In this document: positions 33,441 through 43,794 of the stretch, in pieces | Layout: every line of letters starts with the position of its first letter | How positions within the stretch are numbered: position 1 is the stretch's first letter | Assembly: GCF_030409505.1 (NCBI RefSeq) | Contig: NZ_JAUFPZ010000002.1 | Location: forward strand, 806,001 to 870,000 | Length of the DNA: 64,000 nucleotides | Direction: 5' to 3' | Source: Zunongwangia endophytica | GTDB lineage: Bacteria > Bacteroidota > Bacteroidia > Flavobacteriales > Flavobacteriaceae | Notes under the pieces: generated by a model | What the model saw: the letters and a program-made list of their open reading frames with translations, nothing else | Databases searched by the model: none | What the model was told of the DNA's origin: nothing | Made by a program: the position numbers and the translations under genes

Positions 33441-36376
33441 TGAGAATTAATGCTAGGGTTACATTATTTTTTCTATCCTTCTGTTTTTTCAATTCTATTT
33501 TAAAAGCGCAGCTTATAAACACTCCCGATCCTTTAATAACGAAGGACAGTCTGGCACAAGAGAAATGGGTAGATAGTATATATTCCAATTATTCCTTAGA
33601 ACAAAAACTAGGGCAGCTTTTTATGGTCGATATTTTTTCGAGCGGATCTGAGAGAGATTTCGAAAGAGTACGATCGCTTATTAGAGAGCAGCAGATAGGC
33701 GGAGTTATTTTTTCTAAAGGTGGACCAGTAAGAGAAGCAAAACTGACTAACGAATTTCAGAAGCTTAGTAAAACTCCACTTTTGGTCGGTATGGATGCAG
33801 AATGGGGACTAGCCATGCGATTGGACTCTACTTTTGCGCTTCCGTGGAATATGACTTTGGGAGCTATTCAGAATAATAAATTGATCGAAGAAGCTGGTGC
33901 TGCAATTTCAAGACATACAAAGCGACTAGGAATTCATATCAATTTTGCACCAGTTGTAGATATAAATACAAATCCTCAGAATCCAATTATAGGTAATCGT
34001 TCTTTTGGCGAGAATAAATTTAATGTTACGCAAAAGGCTTTAGCCTTTATGCATGGAATGCATAAAGAAGGAATTTTATCGAGTGCGAAGCATTTCCCTG
34101 GTCATGGAGATACCGATCAGGATTCTCATAAAACCTTACCATCTATTAGTTTTCCGAAAGAGCGTATAGAAGGAGTAGAGCTTTATCCATATCGCAGCTT
34201 AATAAAAGACAGCTTAAGCAGTGTAATGGTAGCGCATTTGGATGTTCCTGCTTTAGGAACTCAGGAAGGAAGACCTACATCCTTATCTAAAAAGGTTGTT
34301 ACTGAAATGCTTCGCGAAAATCTACAATTTAAAGGTCTAATTTTTACAGATGCTTTAAATATGCGTGGTGCTTCCAATTACGACGAACCTGGAGAAATAG
34401 ATCTAGCCGCTTTTAGAGCAGGAAACGATATTTTATTAATTTCTGAAGACGTTCCAAAATCTGTAGAGAAACTGAAATCTGCATATTTTTCAGGTTTAAT
34501 TACTGAAGATAGACTGGCACACTCGGTTAAAAAGATTTTAAAAGCAAAGTATAAAGCAGGATTAAATGATTACAAACCTGTTGAAGAAGCTTTTCTTTAC
34601 GAAGAATTAAACGGTGTTAGAGATCAGGTTCTTTACGAAAACTTAATGGAAAATGCCATGACTTTGATTCGGAATAACAAAGGAATGGTGCCTATTAAGA
34701 ATTTAGATGAACAGAAAATCGCGTACGTAGAATTAGGTGATGACGATGGCACTGTATTTCTTCAGCAATTGAAAAAATACGCGAAAGTTGATCATATTTC
34801 CGCAGAAAAATTACCACAACTTCTAGATAAACTAAAGGATTACAACTATGTGATTATAGGTTTTCATAAAAGCAATGATAATCCTTGGAAATCTTACAGC
34901 TTTAGCAATCAGGAGTTAGTTTGGCTGCATGAAATAGCGAGAGAAAATAATACGCTTTTAACTGTGTTTGCAAGTCCTTATTCAATTTTAGACATAAAAA
35001 GCACTACAAATATTCAGAGCATATTAGAAGCCTATCAAAATAGTGAAATCGCTCAGAAAAAAGCAGCACAGGTTATTTTTGGCGCAATTGAAGCTAAAGG
35101 TAAATTGCCTGTGAGTATAGGTATAGAATTTCCTGAAGGAACTGGCTATGATACCAAGTCTATAAACCGACTTTCTTATGGTTCCCCAGAAAGTGTTGGG
35201 ATGAATAGCTTTAAATTGAAGAAAATAGATTCGATTGTAAATTATTCTATTGCCCAGAAAATGACGCCGGGTGCACAGGTTTTAGTAGCAAGAAAAGGAA
35301 AAGTGATTTATAGTAAGAATTTTGGTTTTCATCAATATGAGCATATAAATCCTGTTACCGATACTTCAGTTTACGATTTAGCATCTTTAACCAAAATACT
35401 CTCAACCTTACCTTTAGTAATGAAGCAGGTAGAAGATGGTATTATCAGTTTTGATACCAAATTGGGTGAAATGATGCCGGTTTTTCAGGGAACAAATAAA
35501 GAAAACATAAGGTTGCAGGATATGCTAATGCATTATGCAAAACTAAAAGCCTGGATTCCTTTCTATGTTCCTACGATAGACGCGGTAACCAAGCATCCTT
35601 CAACCTTATACTATAACGAAGCACCAAATGAACGCTTTAATACGAAGGTAGCAAATGATATGTATATTAGAAAAGATATGCAGGATACGATTATTGATAT
35701 TATCGCGAAAAGTGGATTAAATCGAAAAAAGGAGTATAAATACAGTGATCTTCCATTTTACATTTTAAAATATTATCTGGAAGGATTTTATGGTTCCAAC
35801 TTAAACAGTATCACTCAAAATAAGCTTTACAAAACTCTAGGTGCAAATTATACGGGATATTTACCAATTACAAGATTTCCCTTAGATGAGATTGTTCCAA
35901 CCGAGAATGATAAATTATGGAGAGGACAGTTGGTACATGGTTATGTTCACGATCAGGGAGCTGCCATGCAGGGTGGCATTGGCGGTCATGCAGGTTTGTT
36001 TAGCAATGCCAACGATGTCGCTAAAATAATGCAGACGTATATGCAAGGTGGTAGCTATGGCGATCAAACCTATCTAAAATCTAAAACCATAGATAAGTTT
36101 AATACCTGTTATTATTGCAATAAAAATGTAAGGCGTGGGGTTGGTTTCGACAAACCTCAAATTAGTGGCGGAGGTCCGGTTTGCTCTTGCGTTTCACGCA
36201 GTAGCTTTGGACATAGCGGCTTTACAGGAACTTTAGCCTGGGCAGATCCAGAAGAAGAGATTGTATATATTTTTCTATCTAATCGCGTGTATCCAGATTC
36301 TACCAATAGAAAATTGATACGCGAAAATATTAGAACGAAAATACAGGAAGTAATCTACGATGCTATAGATTACTGA
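33440..36376 (+). CDS. GH3 glycosidase fused to a beta-lactamase-family serine hydrolase
   Basis: 978 aa with a signal peptide (about 1-23, LKAQ). The GH3 N-domain (about 50-370) has the NagZ signature KHFPGHGDTDQDSH (H218 onward), and the nucleophile Asp304 in FTDALNMRG. A GH3 C-domain follows (about 400-570). The C-terminal half is a class C beta-lactamase/serine-hydrolase domain with S649-L-T-K652 (SxxK), YSD as the YxN equivalent, and HSGFTG for the KTG motif. The two parts suggest recycling or remodelling of cell-wall muropeptides (N-acetyl-glucosaminidase plus D,D-peptidase-like). This fusion is common in Bacteroidota. Confidence 0.88.
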   Translation: MRINARVTLFFLSFCFFNSILKAQLINTPDPLITKDSLAQEKWVDSIYSNYSLEQKLGQLFMVDIFSSGSERDFERVRSLIREQQIGGVIFSKGGPVREAKLTNEFQKLSKTPLLVGMDAEWGLAMRLDSTFALPWNMTLGAIQNNKLIEEAGAAISRHTKRLGIHINFAPVVDINTNPQNPIIGNRSFGENKFNVTQKALAFMHGMHKEGILSSAKHFPGHGDTDQDSHKTLPSISFPKERIEGVELYPYRSLIKDSLSSVMVAHLDVPALGTQEGRPTSLSKKVVTEMLRENLQFKGLIFTDALNMRGASNYDEPGEIDLAAFRAGNDILLISEDVPKSVEKLKSAYFSGLITEDRLAHSVKKILKAKYKAGLNDYKPVEEAFLYEELNGVRDQVLYENLMENAMTLIRNNKGMVPIKNLDEQKIAYVELGDDDGTVFLQQLKKYAKVDHISAEKLPQLLDKLKDYNYVIIGFHKSNDNPWKSYSFSNQELVWLHEIARENNTLLTVFASPYSILDIKSTTNIQSILEAYQNSEIAQKKAAQVIFGAIEAKGKLPVSIGIEFPEGTGYDTKSINRLSYGSPESVGMNSFKLKKIDSIVNYSIAQKMTPGAQVLVARKGKVIYSKNFGFHQYEHINPVTDTSVYDLASLTKILSTLPLVMKQVEDGIISFDTKLGEMMPVFQGTNKENIRLQDMLMHYAKLKAWIPFYVPTIDAVTKHPSTLYYNEAPNERFNTKVANDMYIRKDMQDTIIDIIAKSGLNRKKEYKYSDLPFYILKYYLEGFYGSNLNSITQNKLYKTLGANYTGYLPITRFPLDEIVPTENDKLWRGQLVHGYVHDQGAAMQGGIGGHAGLFSNANDVAKIMQTYMQGGSYGDQTYLKSKTIDKFNTCYYCNKNVRRGVGFDKPQISGGGPVCSCVSRSSFGHSGFTGTLAWADPEEEIVYIFLSNRVYPDSTNRKLIRENIRTKIQEVIYDAIDY

Positions 36377-36435
36377 TTTGATGTGTTAGAAATGATTAAA
36401 TTGAATCGGTTTTTGCCGGTTTTAAAAAAGGATTA

Positions 36436-37584
36436 ATGAAAATAGCAATAGTGTGTTATCCCACTTTTGGTGGTAGTGGAGTAGTGGCAACAGAACTTGG
36501 CCTGGCGCTATCAAAAAGAGGTCACGAAGTTCATTTTATAACCTATAAGCAGCCGGTACGATTAGATCAATTATCCAGCAATGTAAAGTTTCACGAAGTT
36601 CACGTACCAGATTATCCTTTGTTTCACTATCAACCTTACGAGTTGGCTTTAAGTAGTAAACTGGTAAACATGGTGAAATTGCACGGTATAGAGTTGTTGC
36701 ATGTTCATTATGCTATTCCACATGCTTATGCTGGTTATATGGCTAAAAAAATGCTGGAAGATCAGGGAATTCATATTCCGATGGTAACTACACTACATGG
36801 TACAGATATTACGCTTGTAGGCAATCATCCTTTTTACAAACCTGCCGTGACATTTAGTATAAATGCCAGTGATATGGTGACTTCAGTTTCTGAAAGTCTA
36901 CGGAAGGATACTCTTGAACTTTTCGAAATCAAGAAAGAAATAAAAGTAATTCCTAATTTTATTGATGCGTCTAAATATCAGGAAAAAACGTTTACCAATT
37001 GTCAGCGAGAATTGATGGCAGAGGGTGACGAAAAGATTATTACGCATATTAGTAACTTCAGGAAAGTAAAACGAATTCAGGATACGATCAAGGTTTTTTA
37101 CGAAGTTCAGAAGAGTTTAAAATGCCGTTTAATGATGGTAGGTGAAGGACCCGAAAAAGAAAAAGCCGAAGCTTTGGCAGAAGAGCTTGGCATTCAGGAT
37201 AAAGTGATGTTTTTAGGGCAAAGCCACGAAATTGACAAGATTCTTTGTTTTTCAGACTTATTTTTACTGACGTCAAAAAGAGAAAGTTTTGGACTAGCGG
37301 CTCTAGAAGCTATGATAAATAGTGTGCCTGTAGTTTCTAGTAATACTGGAGGATTGCCAGAAGTTAACCAACAAGGAGTTTCAGGTTATTTATGTGATGT
37401 AGGTGATGTAAAAGGAATGGCCAAAAAAGCAATTTCTATACTAAGTGATAACGAGACGCTAAAAACCTTCAAGCGAAACGCAAGAAAAGTTGCAGCTACT
37501 TTTGATATTAATCAAATTGTGCCCATGTACGAAACAATGTATTCTGAACTTTTAGAAAAAAGCACAAAAAAAGTGGAAAATTAA
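36436..37584 (+). CDS. bshA: N-acetyl-alpha-D-glucosaminyl L-malate synthase (bacillithiol)
   Basis: 382 aa, GT4-fold glycosyltransferase. Signatures: YPTFGGSGVVATELG, HVHYAIPHAYA, TTLHGTDITLVG, and RESFGLAALEAM (nucleotide-sugar Glu). These match BshA, the first step of bacillithiol synthesis (GlcNAc to L-malate). Length matches B. subtilis BshA (about 377 aa). Bacillithiol is the main low-molecular-weight thiol in many Flavobacteriaceae. A terminator overlaps its 3' end. Confidence 0.93.
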   Translation: MKIAIVCYPTFGGSGVVATELGLALSKRGHEVHFITYKQPVRLDQLSSNVKFHEVHVPDYPLFHYQPYELALSSKLVNMVKLHGIELLHVHYAIPHAYAGYMAKKMLEDQGIHIPMVTTLHGTDITLVGNHPFYKPAVTFSINASDMVTSVSESLRKDTLELFEIKKEIKVIPNFIDASKYQEKTFTNCQRELMAEGDEKIITHISNFRKVKRIQDTIKVFYEVQKSLKCRLMMVGEGPEKEKAEALAEELGIQDKVMFLGQSHEIDKILCFSDLFLLTSKRESFGLAALEAMINSVPVVSSNTGGLPEVNQQGVSGYLCDVGDVKGMAKKAISILSDNETLKTFKRNARKVAATFDINQIVPMYETMYSELLEKSTKKVEN

Positions 37585-37598
37585 TTTCCACTTTTTTT
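37567..37598. terminator. Bidirectional rho-independent terminator
   Basis: Perfect stem AGTGGAAA (37572-37579) with TTTCCACT (37585-37592), loop attaa-type, an A-run before and a T-run after. The stem begins inside the last codons of bshA, so the coding end and the terminator overlap. It also serves the convergent outer-membrane gene. Confidence 0.9.
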
Positions 37599-37617
37599 AT
37601 ATAAATTATTCAATAAT

Positions 37618-38109
37618 TTAGAATTGGTAACGAACACCAATTGCCAAATCTGGAGATAAATCGTCTATTGCTTTGTAATCACTAAATCCAATTTCTGGTC
37701 TTAGGTCTAACGATAATACAAGTGGAATGTCAAAATTATATTCAACTCCTATATTCCCAGCCAAGAAAAGATAAGCACCATCATTAAAATCTCTTCGATC
37801 GTCATTAACATTAGCAAAACCAGCACCAGCACCGGCGTACCAGTTAAATCCGTTTTCGATATTCCAAACCCATTGATAAAGACCAACTGCTTTTACAATA
37901 TTGTAATCTGAATGGCTTCTCCAACCAAGATCAAATTCTAAGCGGTTGTTATCACTTCCTACCGCTCTTTGGTAAGAAACTTCTGGACCAAAACCATTGC
38001 TTCCGCCAAGTCTAAGACCAATAGCATTCTCAGCAATTTCCTGTGCACTTACGTTCGTAAATAAGCCCGATCCTAAGGCAATCAATGCAATAACTAAAAA
38101 CTTCTTCAT
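37618..38109 (-). CDS. Small outer-membrane beta-barrel protein
   Basis: 163 aa. Signal peptide (1-22, LFTNVSAQ) followed by an eight-strand-like alternation with Gly/aromatic residues, ending LAIGVRYQF, a terminal Phe typical of outer-membrane insertion. It resembles OprF/OmpX-like barrels without an OmpA domain. A -7 promoter element lies at 38133-38140. Function unknown. Confidence 0.72.
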   Translation of the reverse strand: MKKFLVIALIALGSGLFTNVSAQEIAENAIGLRLGGSNGFGPEVSYQRAVGSDNNRLEFDLGWRSHSDYNIVKAVGLYQWVWNIENGFNWYAGAGAGFANVNDDRRDFNDGAYLFLAGNIGVEYNFDIPLVLSLDLRPEIGFSDYKAIDDLSPDLAIGVRYQF

Positions 38110-38132
38110 TGTTTTAATTTATAGATTTTGGG

Positions 38133-38140
38133 CAAAAATA
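38133..38140 (-). promoter_or_regulatory. Putative -7 promoter element of the small barrel gene
   Basis: TATTTTTG on the minus strand matches TAnnTTTG and sits 23 nt upstream of the start codon, a short leader typical of this phylum. No -33 element is clearly seen. Confidence 0.45.
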
Positions 38141-38244
38141 CTTTTTGACTGAAAGTAACATTATTTCAATTAGCCAATCTATTGTTAATAATCTCTAAAA
38201 ATCTGTTAAGCAGTTTAGCTAATTTGCTTAATTTTAAAAACTGT

Positions 38245-41166
38245 ATGGAAAAGAAACTTCAGCAATTAGCAACGCGTTTAGATGGTCAGTTATTTTTTGA
38301 TAAACTTTGGCGATCAATTTATGCTACCGATGCCTCTGTTTATAGAGAACTACCATTAGCGGTATGTTATCCTAAAAACGAAAAAGATATAAAAGAGCTT
38401 ATTCTTTTTGCTAAAGAAAATAAGACATCGTTAATTCCCAGAACAGCCGGAACCTCACTTGCAGGGCAATGTGTAGGAACAGGGATTGTGGTAGATGTTT
38501 CTAAGAACTTCACGAAAATTCTAAGTCTCGATACAGAAAATAAAACGGTGACGCTTCAACCGGGAGTAATAAGGGACGATCTTAATAGAATGCTGAAGGA
38601 ATATGGTCTTTTCTTTGGTCCTAATACTTCAACTTCTAACCGATGTATGGTAGGAGGAATGGTAGGAAACAATAGTAGTGGAACGACTTCCATTAAATAC
38701 GGAACAACTCGAGAAAAAACTGTCGCTTTAAAGACGATTCTTAGTGATGGCAGCGAAGCCGAATTTAAGGCTATTCCAAAAGAAGAATTTCAGGAAAAAC
38801 TGAAATTTGATAATTTAGAAGGTGATATTTATAGAAATATTTCTGAAATACTTTCTTCGGAAGAAAACAAAGCAGAGATCATAAAGGAATTTCCGCCGAA
38901 AGAATTACATCGCCGAAATACAGGTTATGCGATAGATGAATTAATTTATTCTGATGCTTTTTCTGAAGATTCCAACGAACCCCTGAATATATGTCATCTT
39001 CTTGCCGGTAGTGAGGGAACATTAGCTTTTACAACAGAGCTTACCTTACAGCTAGACGATTTACAGCCACCTGAAGCAGCTATGATCGCTTCGCATTACC
39101 GCAGTATCGAAGGTTGTTTGCAGGATGTAGCTTCAACTATGGAGCATTCGCTTTTCACTTGCGAGATGATGGATAAAACCATATTAGATTGCACCAAACA
39201 GAATATTAAATACCGAGAAAATCGATTTTTTATTCAGGACGATCCTGAAGCGATTTTAATGCTCGAAGTTAGAGCAAATACCGCCGATGAACTTCAGGAG
39301 AAAACAAAAGCTTTGTTGAATACACTGGAGGAAAACGGAATTAGTTACGCCAATCCCATTCTTTATGGAGAGCAAATTAATATGGCTTCAGAATTAAGAA
39401 AAGCGGGGCTTGGTTTATTGGCAAATATCGTTGGCGATAAAAAGGCGGTGGCTTGTATTGAAGATACTGCCGTTGCCTTACCGGTGTTGGCAGATTACAT
39501 CAAAGAGTTTAGCCAGATTATGAAATCTTATGAGCAAAATGCGGTGTATTATGCTCATGCTGGCGCTGGAGAACTTCATTTACGGCCAATTTTAGATTTA
39601 AAGAAAACAGAGGATGTAAAGCTTTTTAGAAAAATTACGACCGATGTTGCGAAATTGGTGAAAAAATACAATGGTTCTATGAGCGGTGAACATGGCGATG
39701 GTCGTGTGCGTGCCGAGTTTGTAGAAATGATGGTAGGATCTAAAAATTACGCACTATTAAAACAAGTAAAAGCTGCTTTTGATCCTGAAAACATCTTTAA
39801 TCCCGGGAAAATTATCGACGCTCCGGCAATGGATACGTCCTTAAGATATCAACCTGATAGGAAAGAGCCGCAAATCAAAACACTGATGAATTTCGATGAA
39901 AGTAAGGGGATTTTGCGTTTAGCTGAACAGTGCAACGGTAGTGGCGATTGTAGAAAATCTGCGGAAAGTGGCGGCACCATGTGTCCTAGTTATCGCGCTA
40001 CTAAAGACGAAAAAGATACCACCAGAGCGCGAGCAAATACGTTACGAGAATTTTTAACAAACTCAGATAAAGAAAATAAGTTTAGCCATAAAGAAATTAA
40101 AGAGGCTTTTGATCTTTGTATAAGTTGTAAAGGTTGTAAAAGTGAATGCCCAAGTAGTGTTGATGTTGCTGCTTTAAAAGCAGAATTTCAATATCAATAT
40201 CAAAAGGAAAACGGCTTCTCTAATCGAAGCAAAGCTTTTGCAAACAATGGGAAAATGAATAAAATGGCTTCTAAAGTTTCGGGAGTGGCCAATTTTATGT
40301 TTTCCAATAGCGTTACTTCAGGAATTGCTAAGAAAGTGATGGGTGTTGCGCCACAAAGAACATTGCCTAAATTGGCCAAAATGACTTTAAAATCTTATTT
40401 TGAAAAGAATAAAGATCGGTTAAAACCTCAAAATCCAATAAAATCGGTTTACTTTTTTAATGATGAGTTTACGAATTTTTTAGATGCTGAAATTGGTTTT
40501 GATGCGTTGGAATTATTAAGTAAACTGAATTATAAAGTCATTTTTACCGATCATGAAGAGAGTGGAAGAGCGCATATTTCTAAAGGATTTTTAGAAGAAG
40601 CGAAAGAAATGGCGAATAAAAATGTTTCGATTTTCAGTAATCTGGTTTCAGAAGATCAACCGCTTTTAGGTTTGGAACCTTCAGCCATTTTGACATTTAG
40701 AGATGAATATTTGCGATTAGCTGATGATCAAGAAAAAGCAACAGCATTATCTAAAAATTGCTTTATTATTGAAGAATTTCTGAAGAAAGAAATCGCTCTG
40801 GGAAACATCAAAAAAGAGCACTTTACTTCCGAAGAAAAAAACATAAAAGTTCACGGTCACTGCCATCAAAAAGCATTATCGAATACGGCTGTAACTTTTG
40901 ATGTTTTGAATTTCCCTGAAAATTATAAGGTAACGATCATTCCATCAGGTTGCTGCGGCATGGCGGGTAGTTTTGGTTACGAAAAGGAACATTATGAAGT
41001 AAGTATGGCGGTAGGAGAGCAGACTTTGTTCCCTGCGGTTAGAAAAGCTTCTGAAGAAACGATAATTTCAGCAAACGGAACAAGTTGTAGGCATCAGATC
41101 TACGACGGAACAAAGCGAAATGCACAACATCCGGTAAGTATTCTGCTGAATGCTTTAAAAGCCTAA
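38245..41166 (+). CDS. FAD-linked oxidase with Fe-S domains (YdiJ/D-2-hydroxyglutarate dehydrogenase-like)
   Basis: 973 aa from the ATG at 38245 (MEKKLQQL); an upstream in-frame start at 38182 would add a poorly conserved 21-residue tail. Domains: FAD_binding_4 (PRTAGTSLAGQ), FAD-oxidase C-terminal domain (YYAHAGAGELHLRP, GSMSGEHGDGRVR), 4Fe-4S cluster motifs (GDCRKSAESGGTMCPSY near 567, CISCKGCKSECP near 624), and a CCG domain (HGHCHQKAL near 870, SGCCGMAGSFG near 903). The architecture matches YdiJ, which oxidises D-2-hydroxyglutarate, and related D-lactate dehydrogenases. The exact substrate is not determined. A terminator follows. Confidence 0.88.
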   Translation: MEKKLQQLATRLDGQLFFDKLWRSIYATDASVYRELPLAVCYPKNEKDIKELILFAKENKTSLIPRTAGTSLAGQCVGTGIVVDVSKNFTKILSLDTENKTVTLQPGVIRDDLNRMLKEYGLFFGPNTSTSNRCMVGGMVGNNSSGTTSIKYGTTREKTVALKTILSDGSEAEFKAIPKEEFQEKLKFDNLEGDIYRNISEILSSEENKAEIIKEFPPKELHRRNTGYAIDELIYSDAFSEDSNEPLNICHLLAGSEGTLAFTTELTLQLDDLQPPEAAMIASHYRSIEGCLQDVASTMEHSLFTCEMMDKTILDCTKQNIKYRENRFFIQDDPEAILMLEVRANTADELQEKTKALLNTLEENGISYANPILYGEQINMASELRKAGLGLLANIVGDKKAVACIEDTAVALPVLADYIKEFSQIMKSYEQNAVYYAHAGAGELHLRPILDLKKTEDVKLFRKITTDVAKLVKKYNGSMSGEHGDGRVRAEFVEMMVGSKNYALLKQVKAAFDPENIFNPGKIIDAPAMDTSLRYQPDRKEPQIKTLMNFDESKGILRLAEQCNGSGDCRKSAESGGTMCPSYRATKDEKDTTRARANTLREFLTNSDKENKFSHKEIKEAFDLCISCKGCKSECPSSVDVAALKAEFQYQYQKENGFSNRSKAFANNGKMNKMASKVSGVANFMFSNSVTSGIAKKVMGVAPQRTLPKLAKMTLKSYFEKNKDRLKPQNPIKSVYFFNDEFTNFLDAEIGFDALELLSKLNYKVIFTDHEESGRAHISKGFLEEAKEMANKNVSIFSNLVSEDQPLLGLEPSAILTFRDEYLRLADDQEKATALSKNCFIIEEFLKKEIALGNIKKEHFTSEEKNIKVHGHCHQKALSNTAVTFDVLNFPENYKVTIIPSGCCGMAGSFGYEKEHYEVSMAVGEQTLFPAVRKASEETIISANGTSCRHQIYDGTKRNAQHPVSILLNALKA

Positions 41167-41192
41167 AATAGCCAGAATCTAGAGCATTGATT

Positions 41193-41239
41193 GAAGTATT
41201 TGGTCAGCAGTAAAATTTGGCCAAATACTTCATTTTTTT
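41193..41239. terminator. Rho-independent terminator with 11-bp stem
   Basis: GAAGTATTTGG (41193-41203) pairs with CCAAATACTTC (41221-41231), loop of 17 nt, followed by A and seven T (41233-41239). It terminates the FAD oxidase gene from the left. The minus direction has only a few A/T residues, so action on the convergent TonB-receptor gene is less sure. Confidence 0.85.
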
Positions 41240-41262
41240 ATTTCATCTACATTTAATTGAGA

Positions 41263-43655
41263 TCAACCTCCTGCGCGTCTTTCGGTATCAGTATTTCCTG
41301 ATTTTTGAGAACGTACTTTCAAATTATCATTTCCGAATTTATAGCTTATACTCAGCCAAAATTGACGGGTATCATAAAAATTTCTAATGTGCTGAGTAAC
41401 GCCGTTTATTTTAGCCGTTTTTCGCTCAATACTATTTCTAAATAAATCTTCCCCACGCAGGCTAATATTCAAATCTTTATCTAAGAGTAAAAACTGCAGG
41501 GAAAGTCCTAAAGAACTCTGCGCTTTGGTTTCAAAAATACCATCGACACCTGCAAATTGATACCAGTAATTGATTCCGCCGATAATCGTTTTTTCAGAAT
41601 TTATATTAAAATCATTATTAGTACTAATTCTGCTATTAAAACCGCTGCGATCTGCTTGTGGCTGCTCCAAATTAAAAGTCGAATTTGCATAATTTAGATC
41701 CAAATTATTTACGTTAGTCCACCAATGTATTGGACTCCATGTAAAACTTTCAGAGATTCCTAAAAGCGTCCTGTCAATATAATTTTTATAACTAAATCCT
41801 GTACTATTAGTCGATGTATTGGCTATAGGAACTTCACCAAATGCGTTGTTTTCCCGAGTAAAATAAAGTCGGGTTACAAAATCATGATGTAAAACACTAA
41901 ATTCAATATTATGAATAAATGAGGGATCTAAATATGCGTTTCCTGAATAAAATATTAAAGGATTTCTATAATAAGTATTAGGATTAAGATCTCTAAAGTT
42001 TGGGCGTTCTATCCTGCGACTGTAATTAAGCGAGAAATTTGTTTCCTTGTCAAGATTGTAGTTAATGTAAAAAGTAGAGAAGAGGTTGGTGTAATTATCC
42101 TCACGATTTATGTCCAAATTTGGAGAAAGTGCGCTTATAGCAGTATTTTCTAGGCGCAAACCAAACTGTGCAGACCAACGCTCGCCAAAATTTCTATTTG
42201 CTGAAATGTAAGCCGCAGCGATGTTTTCTTCGTAGTTAAAAGGAATGGCAGGAACATCAGGAATATCATCTGTAGGATTCGACGTGTACCCAGTATTGAA
42301 ACTTTCAATATCACTAGAAATGTCGGAATAAGCATACTTTGCCCCAAAATCTAAATCGATCCATTGTAATGGACTTTCAACATCAACTTTAGCCGAATAA
42401 ATGTCATAATTATTATTAGTTTTATTAAAAGATCTAAAATAGCTATTCTCTGCATTTTCATCCAGGCTAGGCGATTCGATCCCTTGATAATACTTTTTAT
42501 CTTCGTTGGTATTATACAGATAATCCAAATTCAAAATCAATTTTTTTCCTACGGAATCGAGGTTGAAATTACTATTTAGGTTGAATTTATGAACTCTTGG
42601 ATGTTGTGGTTCTGATCCTTCAATTCTTATAAAGCTATTTACTGAATTATTTTGAGTGATAGTAGTTCTAGGTGACGTTTGGATATCTACGGTAGTTCCA
42701 TTAAAATAATATTGTGCACCTAATTGCCAATTTTCGTCAATTTCATAACTAATTTCTGCGGAAGCTACCGAGCCTTCCAAATCAATATCAATAGGAGTTA
42801 ATGTTGCTGAAGTTTCTTCGGGATACGTAGATTTAAGGCTTTCCTGAAGTGCTATTTGATGATTTATAAAACCAAGCCGACCCGAAAAGGTGAATTTGTT
42901 TTTATTGATATTGAAATTTGCTGAACTTCTATAATTCGCTTTGGTTCGCTGAATATACGTTCCTTTAAGCTGCGCATTCCAAGAATCGCTTTTGGGCTTT
43001 TTCAAGATAATATTTATTAGTCCGCTATTTCCTTCAGCCTCGTATCTTGCCGGTGGATTGCTAATCACTTCGATGCTTTTAATAGTTTCAGAATCGATAC
43101 TTTGCAGAAAATTAATAAGATCAACGCCAGATAGTTGTAGTATTTGTTCATTTAGCATCACTCTCATATTTCCTTTGCCAATCATGTTTATCGCATCGTT
43201 TTCTACACGAATACCGGGAACTATTTTTAAAACCTCAACTACATCGCCTTGCGAAGATTTTGATGAATTTTCAACGTTAAAAATAAGCCGATCAATTTTT
43301 CGCTCAATCAGTTTCTTCTTTGAAGTGATTAGCACCTCATCCAATTTTTGAGCATTTTCGACACTAATTGTTCCTAAATCTATAGGTTCGTTTTTGACTT
43401 CAATTGCTTTACTAAACAGTTGTTGACCTACATATGAAATTTCTAAAGTGTAATTACCGGAGTAGCATTCAACTGAAAACTTCCGTCATCCTCGGTAATG
43501 GTACCGATTAGTTTTTCTGAATTTAGTGGCTTTAAAATAACTTCAGCAAAAGCAATTGGAGTGGAGTCATTTTCGATAATTTTACCTGAAATTTTAGTTT
43601 GAGAAATTGCTGAACAACATAGCAAACTCATGAAAATAGTGATGAATAATTTCAT
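41263..43655 (-). pseudogene. TonB-dependent outer-membrane receptor (frameshifted)
   Basis: Two pieces in different frames: an N-terminal 70-residue piece (43655-43443, signal peptide then a carboxypeptidase-regulatory-like domain ending DDGSFQLNAT) and a 693-residue piece from 43344 to 41263 (plug domain MDEVLITSKKK..., barrel to the end). Between them, the other frame continues the domain as SGNYTLEISYVG, so the sequence reads NAT|SGNYTLEI with one base missing near 43461-43464. The whole would be about 797 aa. It belongs to the outer-membrane beta-barrel family used for carbohydrate or siderophore-type uptake with TonB. The single-base deletion may be a true inactivation or an assembly error. 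Confidence 0.85.
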
Positions 43656-43794
43656 TTAAGTAATTTGGAGAAACTGATATTTTTAGCAAATTACAATAAA
43701 TATACGCTTAGGTATAAAAAATAAAATTTTTATTGTTCTACTTCATTCTTCTTACGATTCTTTATTTTGGCATTTCATTTTAATTTTAATTGCA

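Noticed and set aside
38182..38244. Upstream start for the FAD/Fe-S dehydrogenase.
   Set aside because: The added 21 residues look non-conserved and hydrophobic, whereas MEKKLQQLATRLDG at 38245 fits the family start.
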